A stretch of DNA of 51,350 nt, from positions 1 through 51,350 of the forward strand of contig NZ_JACJTT010000039.1 in assembly GCF_014698825.1 (NCBI RefSeq), in the 5' to 3' direction. The notes under the pieces were generated by a model. That model searched no databases. It had not been told where the DNA came from and saw only the letters and a program-made list of their open reading frames with translations. Below, piece after piece: positions 37,675 through 45,909 of the stretch (positions within the stretch are counted from its first letter, which is position 1; each line of letters starts with the position of its first letter). Origin of the DNA: Richelia sinica FACHB-800 (GTDB taxonomy: Bacteria > Cyanobacteriota > Cyanobacteriia > Cyanobacteriales > Nostocaceae). The position numbers were made by a program, and so were the translations under genes.

Positions 37675-39078
37675 CTATTTTGATTTACGAACTACACCCC
37701 GCCAATTTAAACTTTGCTGGGCGGAACGTTCTCCTAAGAAGCGAGTAGCAACTATTTCTAGATCAATATTCATCCCAGATTGCAGGGCTGCATCAGGAAT
37801 TCGCAATTGTCCTAAAGCTAAAGTAAAGCGATTATAGTCACGAGTGACTAATTGTTGAGGAATTTCCCCTTCATAAACAGTTTGGTAATCAGAGTAACCA
37901 GAAGAAGTATCTTGCGCTCGATATTTGATTTTAAATTTAGTATTAATAGCATCAGATTTAGCTGCTAAATCAACTATTTTTAAGTTGAGATTTTTACCTG
38001 TACCGGCAAATTCTGCCACGGCTAATCTAGTAACATCGCCTGGTAAAATGGCATTTTTAACTGTAAAAGTAGTCAAATTTCCTTGAGTGGTAGCACTGCC
38101 ATTAATCCAGACTTGTTGAGGAAATACTATTTCTACTTGTTGATTATCATTTAAAGTCAGTTTGGCTGTTTCATTACCAAAATCAGTGATAGCTTGTTTC
38201 TCTTGCCAAATAAGTTGAAAATTAGCTTCTAAACGTTGGTTAAATTCGTAATATTGGTCAGCTATCACAGAACCAGGGGCTAATAAAGAATCGGCTCCAT
38301 TTTTTGATAACCATTGGTTTTTCGATAAATTGACTTTTTTACTGGCTAGCTGGGACAGAGTAGCAGTGAAAGTGGGCGTATCATCTGCTAAGGGTTGTTG
38401 ACCTTTAACCAGCCATAACCGACCCAAGCTACCGCGACTGCCGTCTTTCCCATCTCTTCCATCCACACCATCGCTGCCATCAGTACATCTATAGGTCTTT
38501 TCTGTACATTTATGGTCTGGACTGCCGGGAGTGCCTTTGCAGGTTTTGACTTGCCAACGCCGCCGCCGACACTGGCAACCTTCTGTTCCTAAACCACCCC
38601 TGCCACCTCGTCCACCTTCGCCTCCCCCACCTTGGACAGAGATAGTGCGTAAATCGGCTAAATTGCTGTAATACACCTTGAGATCACCACCATTTCCCCC
38701 TTTGCCACCATCTCCACCTTGACCACCGTTTCCACCATCGGCTGCATTTAAATCACGTTCTCTGTCTTCTGCATAGCGACCACAACGAGGAGAGGAAGCA
38801 TTTTCGCCGTCTTCCCCATCTTCTCCATCTTTTCCTGATAAGTCGAGATTGACTGGTGAACCATTGCTATAAACCGTTTTGTCAGACCCGTCCCGTCCGT
38901 TTCTCCCATCTCGTCCACTACGACCGTTGTCTGCATCTTGATTGTCATATCGAGAAATTTTCACTCTGTCTTCAGCTGCATTGGCTGGACATAGCAAGGA
39001 AGCCGAGGCGGGTATGAAACCTGTAAATAAAGGAAAAATCAGCAGTAAAGATAGATTTTTGGCTATATTTTGGTGCAT
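37675..39078 (-). CDS. Secreted glycine-rich, collagen-like protein
   Basis: A 467-residue protein with a signal peptide (residues 1-34; LSLLLIFPLFTGFIPASASLLCPANAA). Residues 50-95 and 110-165 are Gly-rich with collagen-like G-X-Y runs (GRSGRDGRNGRDG, GKDGEDGEDG, GGNGGQGGDGGKGGNGG, GGRGGRGG). A Cys-rich basic segment (CQCRRRRWQVKTCKG to CTEKTYRC, about 170-205) and another G-X-Y run (DGSDGVDGRDGKDGSRG) follow. The last 230 residues form a soluble, probably beta-rich domain without a recognised family. It probably acts at the cell surface or periplasm. Six cysteines in the central segment suggest disulfides. It is solitary. Function is unknown. Confidence 0.8.
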   Translation of the reverse strand: MHQNIAKNLSLLLIFPLFTGFIPASASLLCPANAAEDRVKISRYDNQDADNGRSGRDGRNGRDGSDKTVYSNGSPVNLDLSGKDGEDGEDGENASSPRCGRYAEDRERDLNAADGGNGGQGGDGGKGGNGGDLKVYYSNLADLRTISVQGGGGEGGRGGRGGLGTEGCQCRRRRWQVKTCKGTPGSPDHKCTEKTYRCTDGSDGVDGRDGKDGSRGSLGRLWLVKGQQPLADDTPTFTATLSQLASKKVNLSKNQWLSKNGADSLLAPGSVIADQYYEFNQRLEANFQLIWQEKQAITDFGNETAKLTLNDNQQVEIVFPQQVWINGSATTQGNLTTFTVKNAILPGDVTRLAVAEFAGTGKNLNLKIVDLAAKSDAINTKFKIKYRAQDTSSGYSDYQTVYEGEIPQQLVTRDYNRFTLALGQLRIPDAALQSGMNIDLEIVATRFLGERSAQQSLNWRGVVRKSK

Positions 39079-39504
39079 ATGCTTATCCCTTAGTCCATGT
39101 GGAAACTAGAAATGCTGACATAAATAAGTGGTTATTTGCTCCCTTGTAACCACAAGACGGGTGATAGAGAAGAGAAAATAGATTATGTCTAGTGAAATTT
39201 TTTTATTATCACTAAAAGCAGTAGTTATATTTAATAGGTTTCGGGCCAAATAGTAGTAGTGTATGTATGTTGCAGCTAATGTACTCTAGATAAAACTAAA
39301 AGTCATGCTATCTGAGCGATCGCTAGATGGTTATACTGAAGGTCTAATTTCAATTACGGGACTAGATAAAAAAACTGTGTTCTAATATACACTTGTATTC
39401 TTAACAAAACACGGTATTATAAAGGCTAATATTATGGCACGGTTTTACATGCCTGGGATGGTCTAGGTGAATGATGATTGAACACGGTGCAGAGGAAGTA
39501 GACT
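39079..39504. other. Divergent spacer between the collagen-like gene and ftn2
   Basis: A 426-bp AT-rich region with one HIP1-like GAGCGATCGCTA (39315-39326). The ftn2 ribosome-binding site is near 39491-39498 (AGAGGAAG). No other feature recognised. Confidence 0.35.
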
Positions 39505-41832
39505 GTGCGAATTCCGCTAGATTACTACCGAATTTTAGGATTACCCTTAGCGGCAAGTGATGAACAACTGCGGCAAGCGTATAGCGATCGCGTTGTCCAG
39601 TTACCGAGGCGTGAGTATTCAGCCACAGCCATCTCTGCTCGCAAAGAATTAATTGAAAAAGCTTATGAGGTGTTGTCTGACCCCATCCAGCGCAGCAGCT
39701 ACAATCAGCTTTATCTTGCCCATGCCTATACCGCCGATGGTGGAACCACGCCAGGCGAAAACGGTACCGAGCCACAGAACAAAAATGATGATCTACAAAG
39801 TCTTCAGATAGAAATTACCCCAGACCAATTTATTGGCGCTCTCCTGATTTTGCAAGAGTTAGGGGAGTATGAAATGGTGTTGAAACTTTGTCGTCCCCAT
39901 TTGGTCAATCAACCCCATCTCCAAGTCGTCAGAACTGGTAATAGCTTAAATTTATCCCCAGACGAATTAGAAGAGGACTCAGAATTACCAGATATTCTCT
40001 TGACCTTTGCCTTAGCTTGTTTAGAACTGGGACGGGAACAATGGCAACAAGGTCACTATGAAAGCGCCGCCACATCCCTAGACACTGGTTTAGAGCTTAT
40101 TTCTCGCCAAGGATTATTTCTCAATCTCCAAGGAGAAATTATTGCGGATCTCTATAAACTCCGACCCTATCGGATTTTAGAGTTAATCGCCTTACCAGAA
40201 GAAAATGTTGAGGAACGAAGACAAGGCTTAGATTTATTACAAAGTATCTTAGAAGAACGGGGTGGGATTGATGGCAGTGGTAATGACCAATCTGGGTTAA
40301 ATATAGACGACTTTTTGCGATTTATTCAGCAATTGCGCTATCACCTCACCGTGGTAGAACAACATAAATTATTTGAGGCGGAAAGTAAACGCCCTTCTCC
40401 TGTGGCTACCTATTTAGCTGTATACACCTTAATCGCGCGGGGTTTTGCTCAACGTCAACCGGCTTTAATTCGCCAAGCCAAGCAAATGTTGATGCGCCTG
40501 GGTAAGCGTCAAGATGTCCATTTGGAACAATCTCTGTGTGCTTTGCTGTTGGGACAAACAGAAGAAGCGACCCGTGTTTTAGAATTAAGCCAAGAATACG
40601 AAGCATTAGCTTTTATTCGCGAAAAATCTTTAGATTCTCCAGATTTATTACCTGGACTGTGTTTATATTGTGAAAAATGGCTACAACAAGAAGTATTCCC
40701 CCATTTTCGCGATTTAGCCAAGCAGCAAGCTTCCCTGAAAATTTATTTTGCTGACCGTCAGGTGCAAGCTTATTTAGAGGCTTTACCCAGTGATGCAGAA
40801 ACAACCAGCGAATTGACGGTAATTAATCGTCAATCTGTGAGCCAGACACCAGCAAATCCCCAAACTCTCCACAATGGTGCTGGTGCGGCTCATTCCCTTG
40901 GTTATAAATCCCCACCCACTGGGGAACTGAGAGCCATACCCAGGGAATCACCAGAATATTCTCAACGTCCTACTACCAGAAGTCAAATTAATCCTGTATC
41001 TGTAGGTGGTCAAACACGAGAAAATTCAGTTATTCAGGGAACGGAAACACAGCTAGGTAGAAAAAATACCGATGGTGTCCATAGTGGGATCAAGCCTCCT
41101 GCCTCTGTATCCACACAACAACGTCGCCGCCGCAATTCTACAGCCACTGCCAGCCGTAATCCTAGTCCTGATCATCGCTCACGTCCTCCCCGACGGAGAC
41201 GCACCTTGATTGGCTTTCTACAAAGTAAGAAACGGTTGCTGTTAGTCATAACTGTGGCATTAGCAAGTCTTATCGCCTTGTGGTTACTAATATCTAGCGC
41301 CTTTGGTTGGTTAAGTAATATCTTGAATCCTGGCCCTGTTTTACAAGGAGAACAATTATCAATAGAACTTAATCAGCCACCGATTGAGATTCCTGACCCC
41401 AATAGTCAGCCACCAGTTCCAGAAGTAGGATTAACCAACGAAACGGCACAGCAAGTAATTAGCACTTGGCTATCTACAAAAACTGCGGCTTTAGGCCCGA
41501 ATCATGCCATTGATAGTTTAGGAGAAATTTTAACTGGCCCTGTTTTAACTCAATGGCGCTCCATTGCTAAACAAGAAAAGGAAGAGAACCGCTATCGTAA
41601 CTATAGTCATGATGTGAAAGTTGAATCTGTAACTCCTCTAGGAACGGATTCAGAACATTTTTTTGTAGTTGCTAAAGTCCAGGAATTAACTCAGTTCTAC
41701 GCCAATGCACGTAGGCAAAAATCGATTCAAGAGAATTTACAAGTTAGATATGAATTGATTCGCAAAGATGGAGTTTGGAAAATTAAAAGTATGTTTGTGC
41801 AGTCGAAAACTACTAATCCTGTAGAAAATTAA
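39505..41832 (+). CDS. ftn2: Cell division protein Ftn2/ZipN (ARC6 homologue)
   Basis: A 775-residue membrane protein that tethers FtsZ and organises the divisome; plant plastid ARC6 is its descendant. An N-terminal J-like domain (about 5-70, LDYYRILGLPLAASDEQLRQAY) lacks the HPD motif expected of active DnaJ. A long helical region (about 100-450) and a Pro/Ser/Arg-rich linker follow. One membrane helix (about 573-595, LLLVITVALASLIALWLLISSA) leads to the C-terminal IMS/ARC6-like domain (about 645-770, VISTWLSTKTAALGPNHAIDSL). The start is the GTG at 39505, with AGAGGAAG upstream. Synonyms: zipN, arc6. Confidence 0.93.
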   Translation: MRIPLDYYRILGLPLAASDEQLRQAYSDRVVQLPRREYSATAISARKELIEKAYEVLSDPIQRSSYNQLYLAHAYTADGGTTPGENGTEPQNKNDDLQSLQIEITPDQFIGALLILQELGEYEMVLKLCRPHLVNQPHLQVVRTGNSLNLSPDELEEDSELPDILLTFALACLELGREQWQQGHYESAATSLDTGLELISRQGLFLNLQGEIIADLYKLRPYRILELIALPEENVEERRQGLDLLQSILEERGGIDGSGNDQSGLNIDDFLRFIQQLRYHLTVVEQHKLFEAESKRPSPVATYLAVYTLIARGFAQRQPALIRQAKQMLMRLGKRQDVHLEQSLCALLLGQTEEATRVLELSQEYEALAFIREKSLDSPDLLPGLCLYCEKWLQQEVFPHFRDLAKQQASLKIYFADRQVQAYLEALPSDAETTSELTVINRQSVSQTPANPQTLHNGAGAAHSLGYKSPPTGELRAIPRESPEYSQRPTTRSQINPVSVGGQTRENSVIQGTETQLGRKNTDGVHSGIKPPASVSTQQRRRRNSTATASRNPSPDHRSRPPRRRRTLIGFLQSKKRLLLVITVALASLIALWLLISSAFGWLSNILNPGPVLQGEQLSIELNQPPIEIPDPNSQPPVPEVGLTNETAQQVISTWLSTKTAALGPNHAIDSLGEILTGPVLTQWRSIAKQEKEENRYRNYSHDVKVESVTPLGTDSEHFFVVAKVQELTQFYANARRQKSIQENLQVRYELIRKDGVWKIKSMFVQSKTTNPVEN

Positions 41833-41913
41833 AAATATTATTGATGATGTTTTTTACTTGATATCACTGTAGACTAGCCATTTGTTAAGCAGATAAAGCT
41901 TCAATCGAAATAA

Positions 41914-41940
41914 CCAGGGCGGGCAGGATGCCCACCCCAC
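41914..41940. repeat. GGGCGGGCAGGATGCCC dispersed repeat
   Basis: A short hairpin-forming repeat (GGGCA-GGA-TGCCC core) in the ftn2-WD40 gap; a decayed relative may lie near 36985. Confidence 0.45.
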
Positions 41941-41985
41941 AAGAGTTGTAATTTTAGATAATATGCAAGTTAAATTTCCAATAGC

Positions 41986-42056
41986 TTAGGACATTAACTA
42001 AAAATTAGACACCCCAGAGGTTTTAGCACTGTCACCTGTCACCTGTCACCTGCTAT
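41986..42056. repeat. Dispersed repeat with CTGTCAC tandem, uninterrupted copy
   Basis: Runs TTAGGACATTAA (41986-41997), then TTTTAGCACTGTCAC, then three further CTGTCAC-type units, ending CTGCTATA. A second copy at 43618-43760 has the same order of motifs but is split by a 56-bp insert. Confidence 0.6.
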
Positions 42057-42059
42057 ATA

Positions 42060-43100
42060 TTAGCGATCGCGCCAAATATTCACTTTTTGATCAAATCCAC
42101 CACTGGCCAAGGTCTGACCATCAGGACTAAAAGCGACTACACTCACCCAGTCCTTATGTCCTCTTAGTATCTTTTCTAACTTTCCTGTGGTTAAATCCCA
42201 CAGTCTAATTCCATCTTTCCCAGCACTGGCTAAGGTGCGTCCATCGGGATTGATAGCTATGGCATTGACCCAGTTATTATGTCCTTCCAGGGTTCTGATT
42301 TGTTCTGCTGTATTCACATTCCACACTTTAATTGTGCGATCGCGACTAGCACTAACTAAAGTTTCGCCATTAGGTGTAAAAGAGATTCCAGTAACTATAT
42401 CCTGATGGGCATCAATTTGGTGAGTTACTTCACCAGTTTTTAAATTCCACAGCTTGATCACACCTCTTTTGTCACCACTAGCTAAAGTTTGTCCATCAGG
42501 ACTGATAGTTAATGAATAGATAGCATTATCAAATCTCACTAAAGTAGCCAAGGGACGCTCTTGTTCTAAATCCCACAAGCGAATCCCATCTAAACCACCA
42601 CTGGCTAAAACCTGACCATTGGGACTAATAGCTAAAGACAAAACTTGAGTCATATGTCCCACAAAGGAACGAGTAAACTCTAAAGTTTTTAAATTCCACA
42701 GATTAATTCTATTATCACTACTACAGCTAGCGAGGGTGTTACCATTGGGAGCGATCACTAGAGACTTGACTGATGTTTGATGCGCTTTTGTACTGCCTAG
42801 CTTTTTACCTGTAATCGGGTTCCAAAAACGGATAATCCCCTCATTATCTCCCCCACCACTCACCAATATCTTACCATTGGGACTAAAAGCTAAAGATTTC
42901 ACCGTCCCTGTATGTTCTGAGAAGGTGTAGACCAATTGTGGATTAGTAAAACTCCGGCTATCTGAGGTTTTATCAGTGTATTGGTTAGCAGCATAGGCAG
43001 AAGATATCTGCAAATCCTTTTCTATGGTCACTGGCAAAACCACAGCCGCTATTAATGCCAGTAATACAGTCTTTCCCCTACCTTTTCCTGCACTCCTCAC
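42060..43100 (-). CDS. Secreted or membrane-anchored WD40-repeat protein
   Basis: A 346-residue protein with an N-terminal signal sequence (KTVLLALIAAVVLPVTI, residues about 10-26; possible cleavage after AYAAN) and seven WD40 repeats filling residues about 60-346, enough for one complete propeller. Repeats begin with H-x3-V and end in WN, WD or WR (for example HQDIVTGISFTPNGETLVSASRDRTIKVWN is in blade 5, quoted only by its ends HQDIV and KVWN). The extracytoplasmic location is unusual because most WD40 proteins are cytoplasmic. It is probably a protein scaffold; partners are unknown. A small membrane protein gene lies 22 bp upstream on the same strand. Confidence 0.88.
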   Translation of the reverse strand: MRSAGKGRGKTVLLALIAAVVLPVTIEKDLQISSAYAANQYTDKTSDSRSFTNPQLVYTFSEHTGTVKSLAFSPNGKILVSGGGDNEGIIRFWNPITGKKLGSTKAHQTSVKSLVIAPNGNTLASCSSDNRINLWNLKTLEFTRSFVGHMTQVLSLAISPNGQVLASGGLDGIRLWDLEQERPLATLVRFDNAIYSLTISPDGQTLASGDKRGVIKLWNLKTGEVTHQIDAHQDIVTGISFTPNGETLVSASRDRTIKVWNVNTAEQIRTLEGHNNWVNAIAINPDGRTLASAGKDGIRLWDLTTGKLEKILRGHKDWVSVVAFSPDGQTLASGGFDQKVNIWRDR

Positions 43101-43122
43101 CCTATTCCCTCACTGTGCTCAC

Positions 43123-43419
43123 CTAATGGGATGATTTTTTCTTAGAAACATTCAATACTGGTAAAGCCGAACTAGACGAACGGGGTGGTAGATAATGTTG
43201 TACCACAGGTTCTTCCGGTTCAGGAGGACGCTGCTGGATGCGCCATAACTTCACCGCTAAACTGATACCTGCTGTTCCTAACCCAAAAGTGAATAACGAC
43301 CAGCTATCATCCAAACCACCAATTAGCGCATCTACCACTCCCATAGTGATTAAAGCACTAATAATTGGTTCTCTACGATAGGCTGACTTTAAAAAACGAG
43401 GTAATTCAGCGTTCATCAC
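43123..43419 (-). CDS. Small conserved membrane protein of unknown function
   Basis: A 98-residue protein with two likely membrane helices (about 18-35, ISALITMGVVDALIGGL, and 42-60, LFTFGLGTAGISLAVKLW) and a Pro-rich, basic C-terminal tail. No family recognised, although the pattern recurs as hypothetical proteins in cyanobacteria as far as memory goes. It lies 22 bp upstream of the WD40 gene on the same strand, so the two are likely co-transcribed. Confidence 0.65.
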   Translation of the reverse strand: MMNAELPRFLKSAYRREPIISALITMGVVDALIGGLDDSWSLFTFGLGTAGISLAVKLWRIQQRPPEPEEPVVQHYLPPRSSSSALPVLNVSKKKSSH

Positions 43420-43674
43420 AGCTTGCTTGGTTTTAAATAACCTGTTGTGTAAATTTATTCAGATATTTACTGATAACCGACCTTTGGTAATCAAGGTCTA
43501 GGAATGCAAACAATTATAATTGTCTGTGTCCAAAAAGAAAGTACGGGAATTCACCCCCTTAAATTACTCTCTTCAATTTGGCAGTTGCCAGTTGTTGATA
43601 TAACAATGGACAGAGCGTTTAGGACATTAAATAACACTAAAACTTAGCCAGTAAAAGGCTTTTAGCACTGTCAC

Positions 43675-43730
43675 CCCGCAGGGGTGCGCCAGTCGCTCAT
43701 GGGGGAAACCCCCAAGACCGCGCTGGCTTA
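43675..43730. mobile_element. 56-bp palindromic insert splitting a repeat
   Basis: Between TTTTAGCACTGTCAC and CCTGTCACCTG lie 56 bp absent from the copy at 42021-42056. The insert has nested stems: GCCAG with CTGGC outside and GGGGG-AAA-CCCCC inside (43701-43713 region). It looks like a small non-coding mobile repeat. Confidence 0.5.
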
Positions 43731-43865
43731 CCTGTCACCTGTTAACTGTCACCTGCTATAGATTGTAGTTTCCCAGTGGCACTAGACACCTATATATATT
43801 CTCTCATTCACCTAAATATAGACGTTACATCAGGGGTAGAAGTTCAGAGACTGGCCAAAAAGTTA

Positions 43866-43892
43866 AAAACCAGCTGGGTTACAGCTGGTGAA
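43866..43892 (-). terminator. Terminator downstream of hliP
   Basis: On the minus strand ACCAGCTG, loop TAACC, CAGCTGGT forms a perfect 8-bp stem (43889-43869) followed by TTTTTAAC. It is placed about 50 bp after the hliP stop. Confidence 0.75.
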
Positions 43893-43938
43893 AACTCTTG
43901 TAATTCCTGACTGACAGCGTTTTAAGCAGAAAATAGAG

Positions 43939-44109
43939 TTATTTCAAGCCTAGCCAAGAGAGTACACCTTGGTTGGTGGCATATTCGATGACTACCATCA
44001 AAATAAAACCAATCATCGCGGCTCTACCATTTAAACGCTCTGCATATTCATTGAAGCCAAACTTAGGTTCTTCGAGCTTGGGGGTGACGGTTGGTTGTTG
44101 CTGAGTCAT
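43939..44109 (-). CDS. hliP: High-light-inducible (Hlip/Scp) chlorophyll-binding protein
   Basis: A 56-residue one-helix protein, ATG at 44109 with GAGGA ten bases upstream. It holds the Hlip/CAB signature ERLNGRAAMIGFILMVVIEY with the chlorophyll-ligand Glu and Asn/Arg. Hlips bind chlorophyll and carotenoid in the thylakoid membrane and protect during high light and pigment-protein assembly. The N-terminal 17 residues are Gln/Pro-rich. A terminator follows. Its size puts it below common length cut-offs. Confidence 0.95.
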   Translation of the reverse strand: MTQQQPTVTPKLEEPKFGFNEYAERLNGRAAMIGFILMVVIEYATNQGVLSWLGLK

Positions 44110-44423
44110 GATCAAGAATTCCTCTTTTATTTAATGTGATCGACAAACGTGATTTGACAGGTTTTTATTTTCAAATGATGGCAGGGATTGATTTGACGAA
44201 ATCCAAACACACTTGCTCAGAGAGTCTGATGGTTGCCCCTAGCTTTACAATTTGTAATGTTTCTTTATCTATTGTAGAAATTGTTGGCCATTAGTCAAGG
44301 TAGAAGAAAAAAACATGCTTGACAAAGAATTGACAAATCTTTGAATTTTGAATTACTGAATACTGAAGTAGCGGGATAGATACTGGCAGGCTAAAGTGAA
44401 ACAAAAATTATTAGAGGCTGTCA
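44110..44423. promoter_or_regulatory. Divergent hliP-ald upstream region with TTACAATTTGTAA palindrome
   Basis: The 314-bp gap has a 13-bp palindrome TTACAATTTGTAA at 44245-44257, about 136 bp before hliP. TTTACAAT resembles one half of the HLR1 high-light element described for cyanobacterial hli promoters, but the second unit is inverted rather than direct. Regulatory role is a guess. Confidence 0.3.
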
Positions 44424-45515
44424 ATGGAAATCGGCGTTCCTAAAGAAACTAAAGATCAAGAGTTTCGTGTCGGTTTAAGTCCTTCTAGTGTGCGGGTACT
44501 GCAAGAAAGCGGTCATCAAGTCTTTGTCCAAACCGAGGCTGGTACTGGTGCTGGATTTGCAGATGAAGACTACAGTATTGCAGGGGCGAAAATTGTCCCT
44601 ACACCAGAAGCAGCTTGGAATCGGGAGTTAGTGGTAAAGGTAAAAGAACCACTAGCAAGCGAGTATAAATTTTTGCAAAAAAATCAATTATTATTCACTT
44701 ATTTGCATTTAGCGGCCGATCGCTTGCTGACAGAAACTTTAATTGATTCTGGCATTTGTGCGATCGCTTACGAAACCGTAGAGCAACCAGGAGCAAACAG
44801 ACTACCTTTGCTTACCCCCATGAGCATCATTGCCGGTCGCTTAGCTGTGCAGTTTGGGGCCAGGTTCCTGGAACGTCAACAAGGTGGTCGAGGTGTGCTT
44901 TTAGGTGGAGTACCAGGAGTTAAACCAGGAAAAGTAGTAATTTTAGGTGGTGGTGTCGTTGGGACAGAAGCCGCTAAAATTGCTGTGGGCATGGGAGCGA
45001 TCGTCCAAATCCTCGATGTCAATGTAGAACGCCTATCCTACTTAGAAACTTTGTTTGGTTCCAGAGTTGAACTGATTTACAGCAACTCTGCTCACATTGA
45101 AACAGCCGTTAAGGAAGCCGATTTACTGGTTGGTTCAGTGTTAATCCCTGGTCGTAAAGCACCAATCCTAGTATCCCGCGAATTAGTTAAACAAATGCGT
45201 CCTGGTTCGGTGATTGTAGATGTAGCAGTTGACCAAGGTGGATGTATAGAAACCCTCCGTCCCACATCTCACACTCATCCTGTTTATACAGAAGAAGGAG
45301 TAGTCCATTATGGCGTTCCCAATATGCCAGGTGCCGTACCTTGGACAGCAACCCAAGCCCTCAACAACAGTACCTTACCTTACGTAGTGCAGTTAGCGAA
45401 TTTGGGTGTCAAGGCTTTGGATGTAAACCCAGCTTTAGCAAAAGGTTTGAATGTGCAGAACCGTCGTCTTGTTCATCCCGCAGTGCAAGAGGTGTTTCCT
45501 GATTTGGTGAGTTAA
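44424..45515 (+). CDS. ald: Alanine dehydrogenase
   Basis: NAD-dependent enzyme (363 residues) interconverting alanine and pyruvate plus ammonia. Substrate residues R15, K74 (VVKVKEP) and H95 (YLHLAADR) are in their family positions. The Rossmann domain starts VVILGGGVVGTEAAKIAVGMGA (about 171-192), and DVAVDQGGCIETLRPTSHTHPVY carries the conserved Asp. Length is slightly shorter than the usual 370. In Anabaena this enzyme has a role in heterocyst nitrogen metabolism. The gene is solitary. Confidence 0.95.
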   Translation: MEIGVPKETKDQEFRVGLSPSSVRVLQESGHQVFVQTEAGTGAGFADEDYSIAGAKIVPTPEAAWNRELVVKVKEPLASEYKFLQKNQLLFTYLHLAADRLLTETLIDSGICAIAYETVEQPGANRLPLLTPMSIIAGRLAVQFGARFLERQQGGRGVLLGGVPGVKPGKVVILGGGVVGTEAAKIAVGMGAIVQILDVNVERLSYLETLFGSRVELIYSNSAHIETAVKEADLLVGSVLIPGRKAPILVSRELVKQMRPGSVIVDVAVDQGGCIETLRPTSHTHPVYTEEGVVHYGVPNMPGAVPWTATQALNNSTLPYVVQLANLGVKALDVNPALAKGLNVQNRRLVHPAVQEVFPDLVS

Positions 45516-45769
45516 TTGCTGTGGTTTCACATAGCGAAAGCAAGTTGAGGTTACAGCAATTTTTGGGTAGATATCTACAGCTTTTTTGTTTTACGCACAG
45601 AGCAAGTGTAATGAGATACACCCATATTGCTGTAATTTCATCGTGGATAGTTTGCCTGGCAGCGCGGATGGGTAGGTGTAGAAAATCTGATCAACCAACA
45701 AACGCTGTAATGTCTAGTCTGGCAAGGGTTACAGCGATTACTCACTATTTTTGATTCGCGCAAGTTCTG
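45516..45769. other. Spacer after ald
   Basis: An ATTGCTGT (about 45515) and ACAGCAAT (about 45554) pair followed by TTTTT could form a long-loop terminator. No gene was recognised between ald and the CRISPR leader. Confidence 0.35.
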
Positions 45770-45909
45770 AAATTGTTAATGGGTAAAGGGTTGGTGATAT
45801 TTCTTATGGTCAGTATCTTTTCAAGCGATCGCTCTAATGCTATATTTATAATTAGTTCGCGCTACCGTACCTTGAAAACTAAATATAGTAAGGGTTTCTA
45901 CCCGCCGCT
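45770..45909 (+). promoter_or_regulatory. Presumed CRISPR leader
   Basis: The repeats end in ATTGAAAC, the usual 5' tag of mature type I and III crRNAs, so transcription should run left to right and the leader should lie here. The sequence is AT-rich with a HIP1 site (45827-45834) and the segment ACCTTGAAAACTAAATATAG just before the first repeat, which resembles leaders of other cyanobacterial arrays as remembered. Promoter position is not defined. Confidence 0.55.

Larger units (their letters stand above)
43420..43938. other. Gene-free region holding an interrupted repeat and a terminator
   Basis: A 519-bp gap between the small membrane protein and hliP. It contains the interrupted dispersed repeat (43618-43760), its 56-bp insert and the hliP terminator; otherwise nothing recognised. 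Confidence 0.5.

Noticed and set aside
39505-39720. Active DnaJ co-chaperone call for the N-terminus of ftn2
   Set aside because: The J-like domain lacks HPD and the whole protein has the ARC6/Ftn2 architecture.
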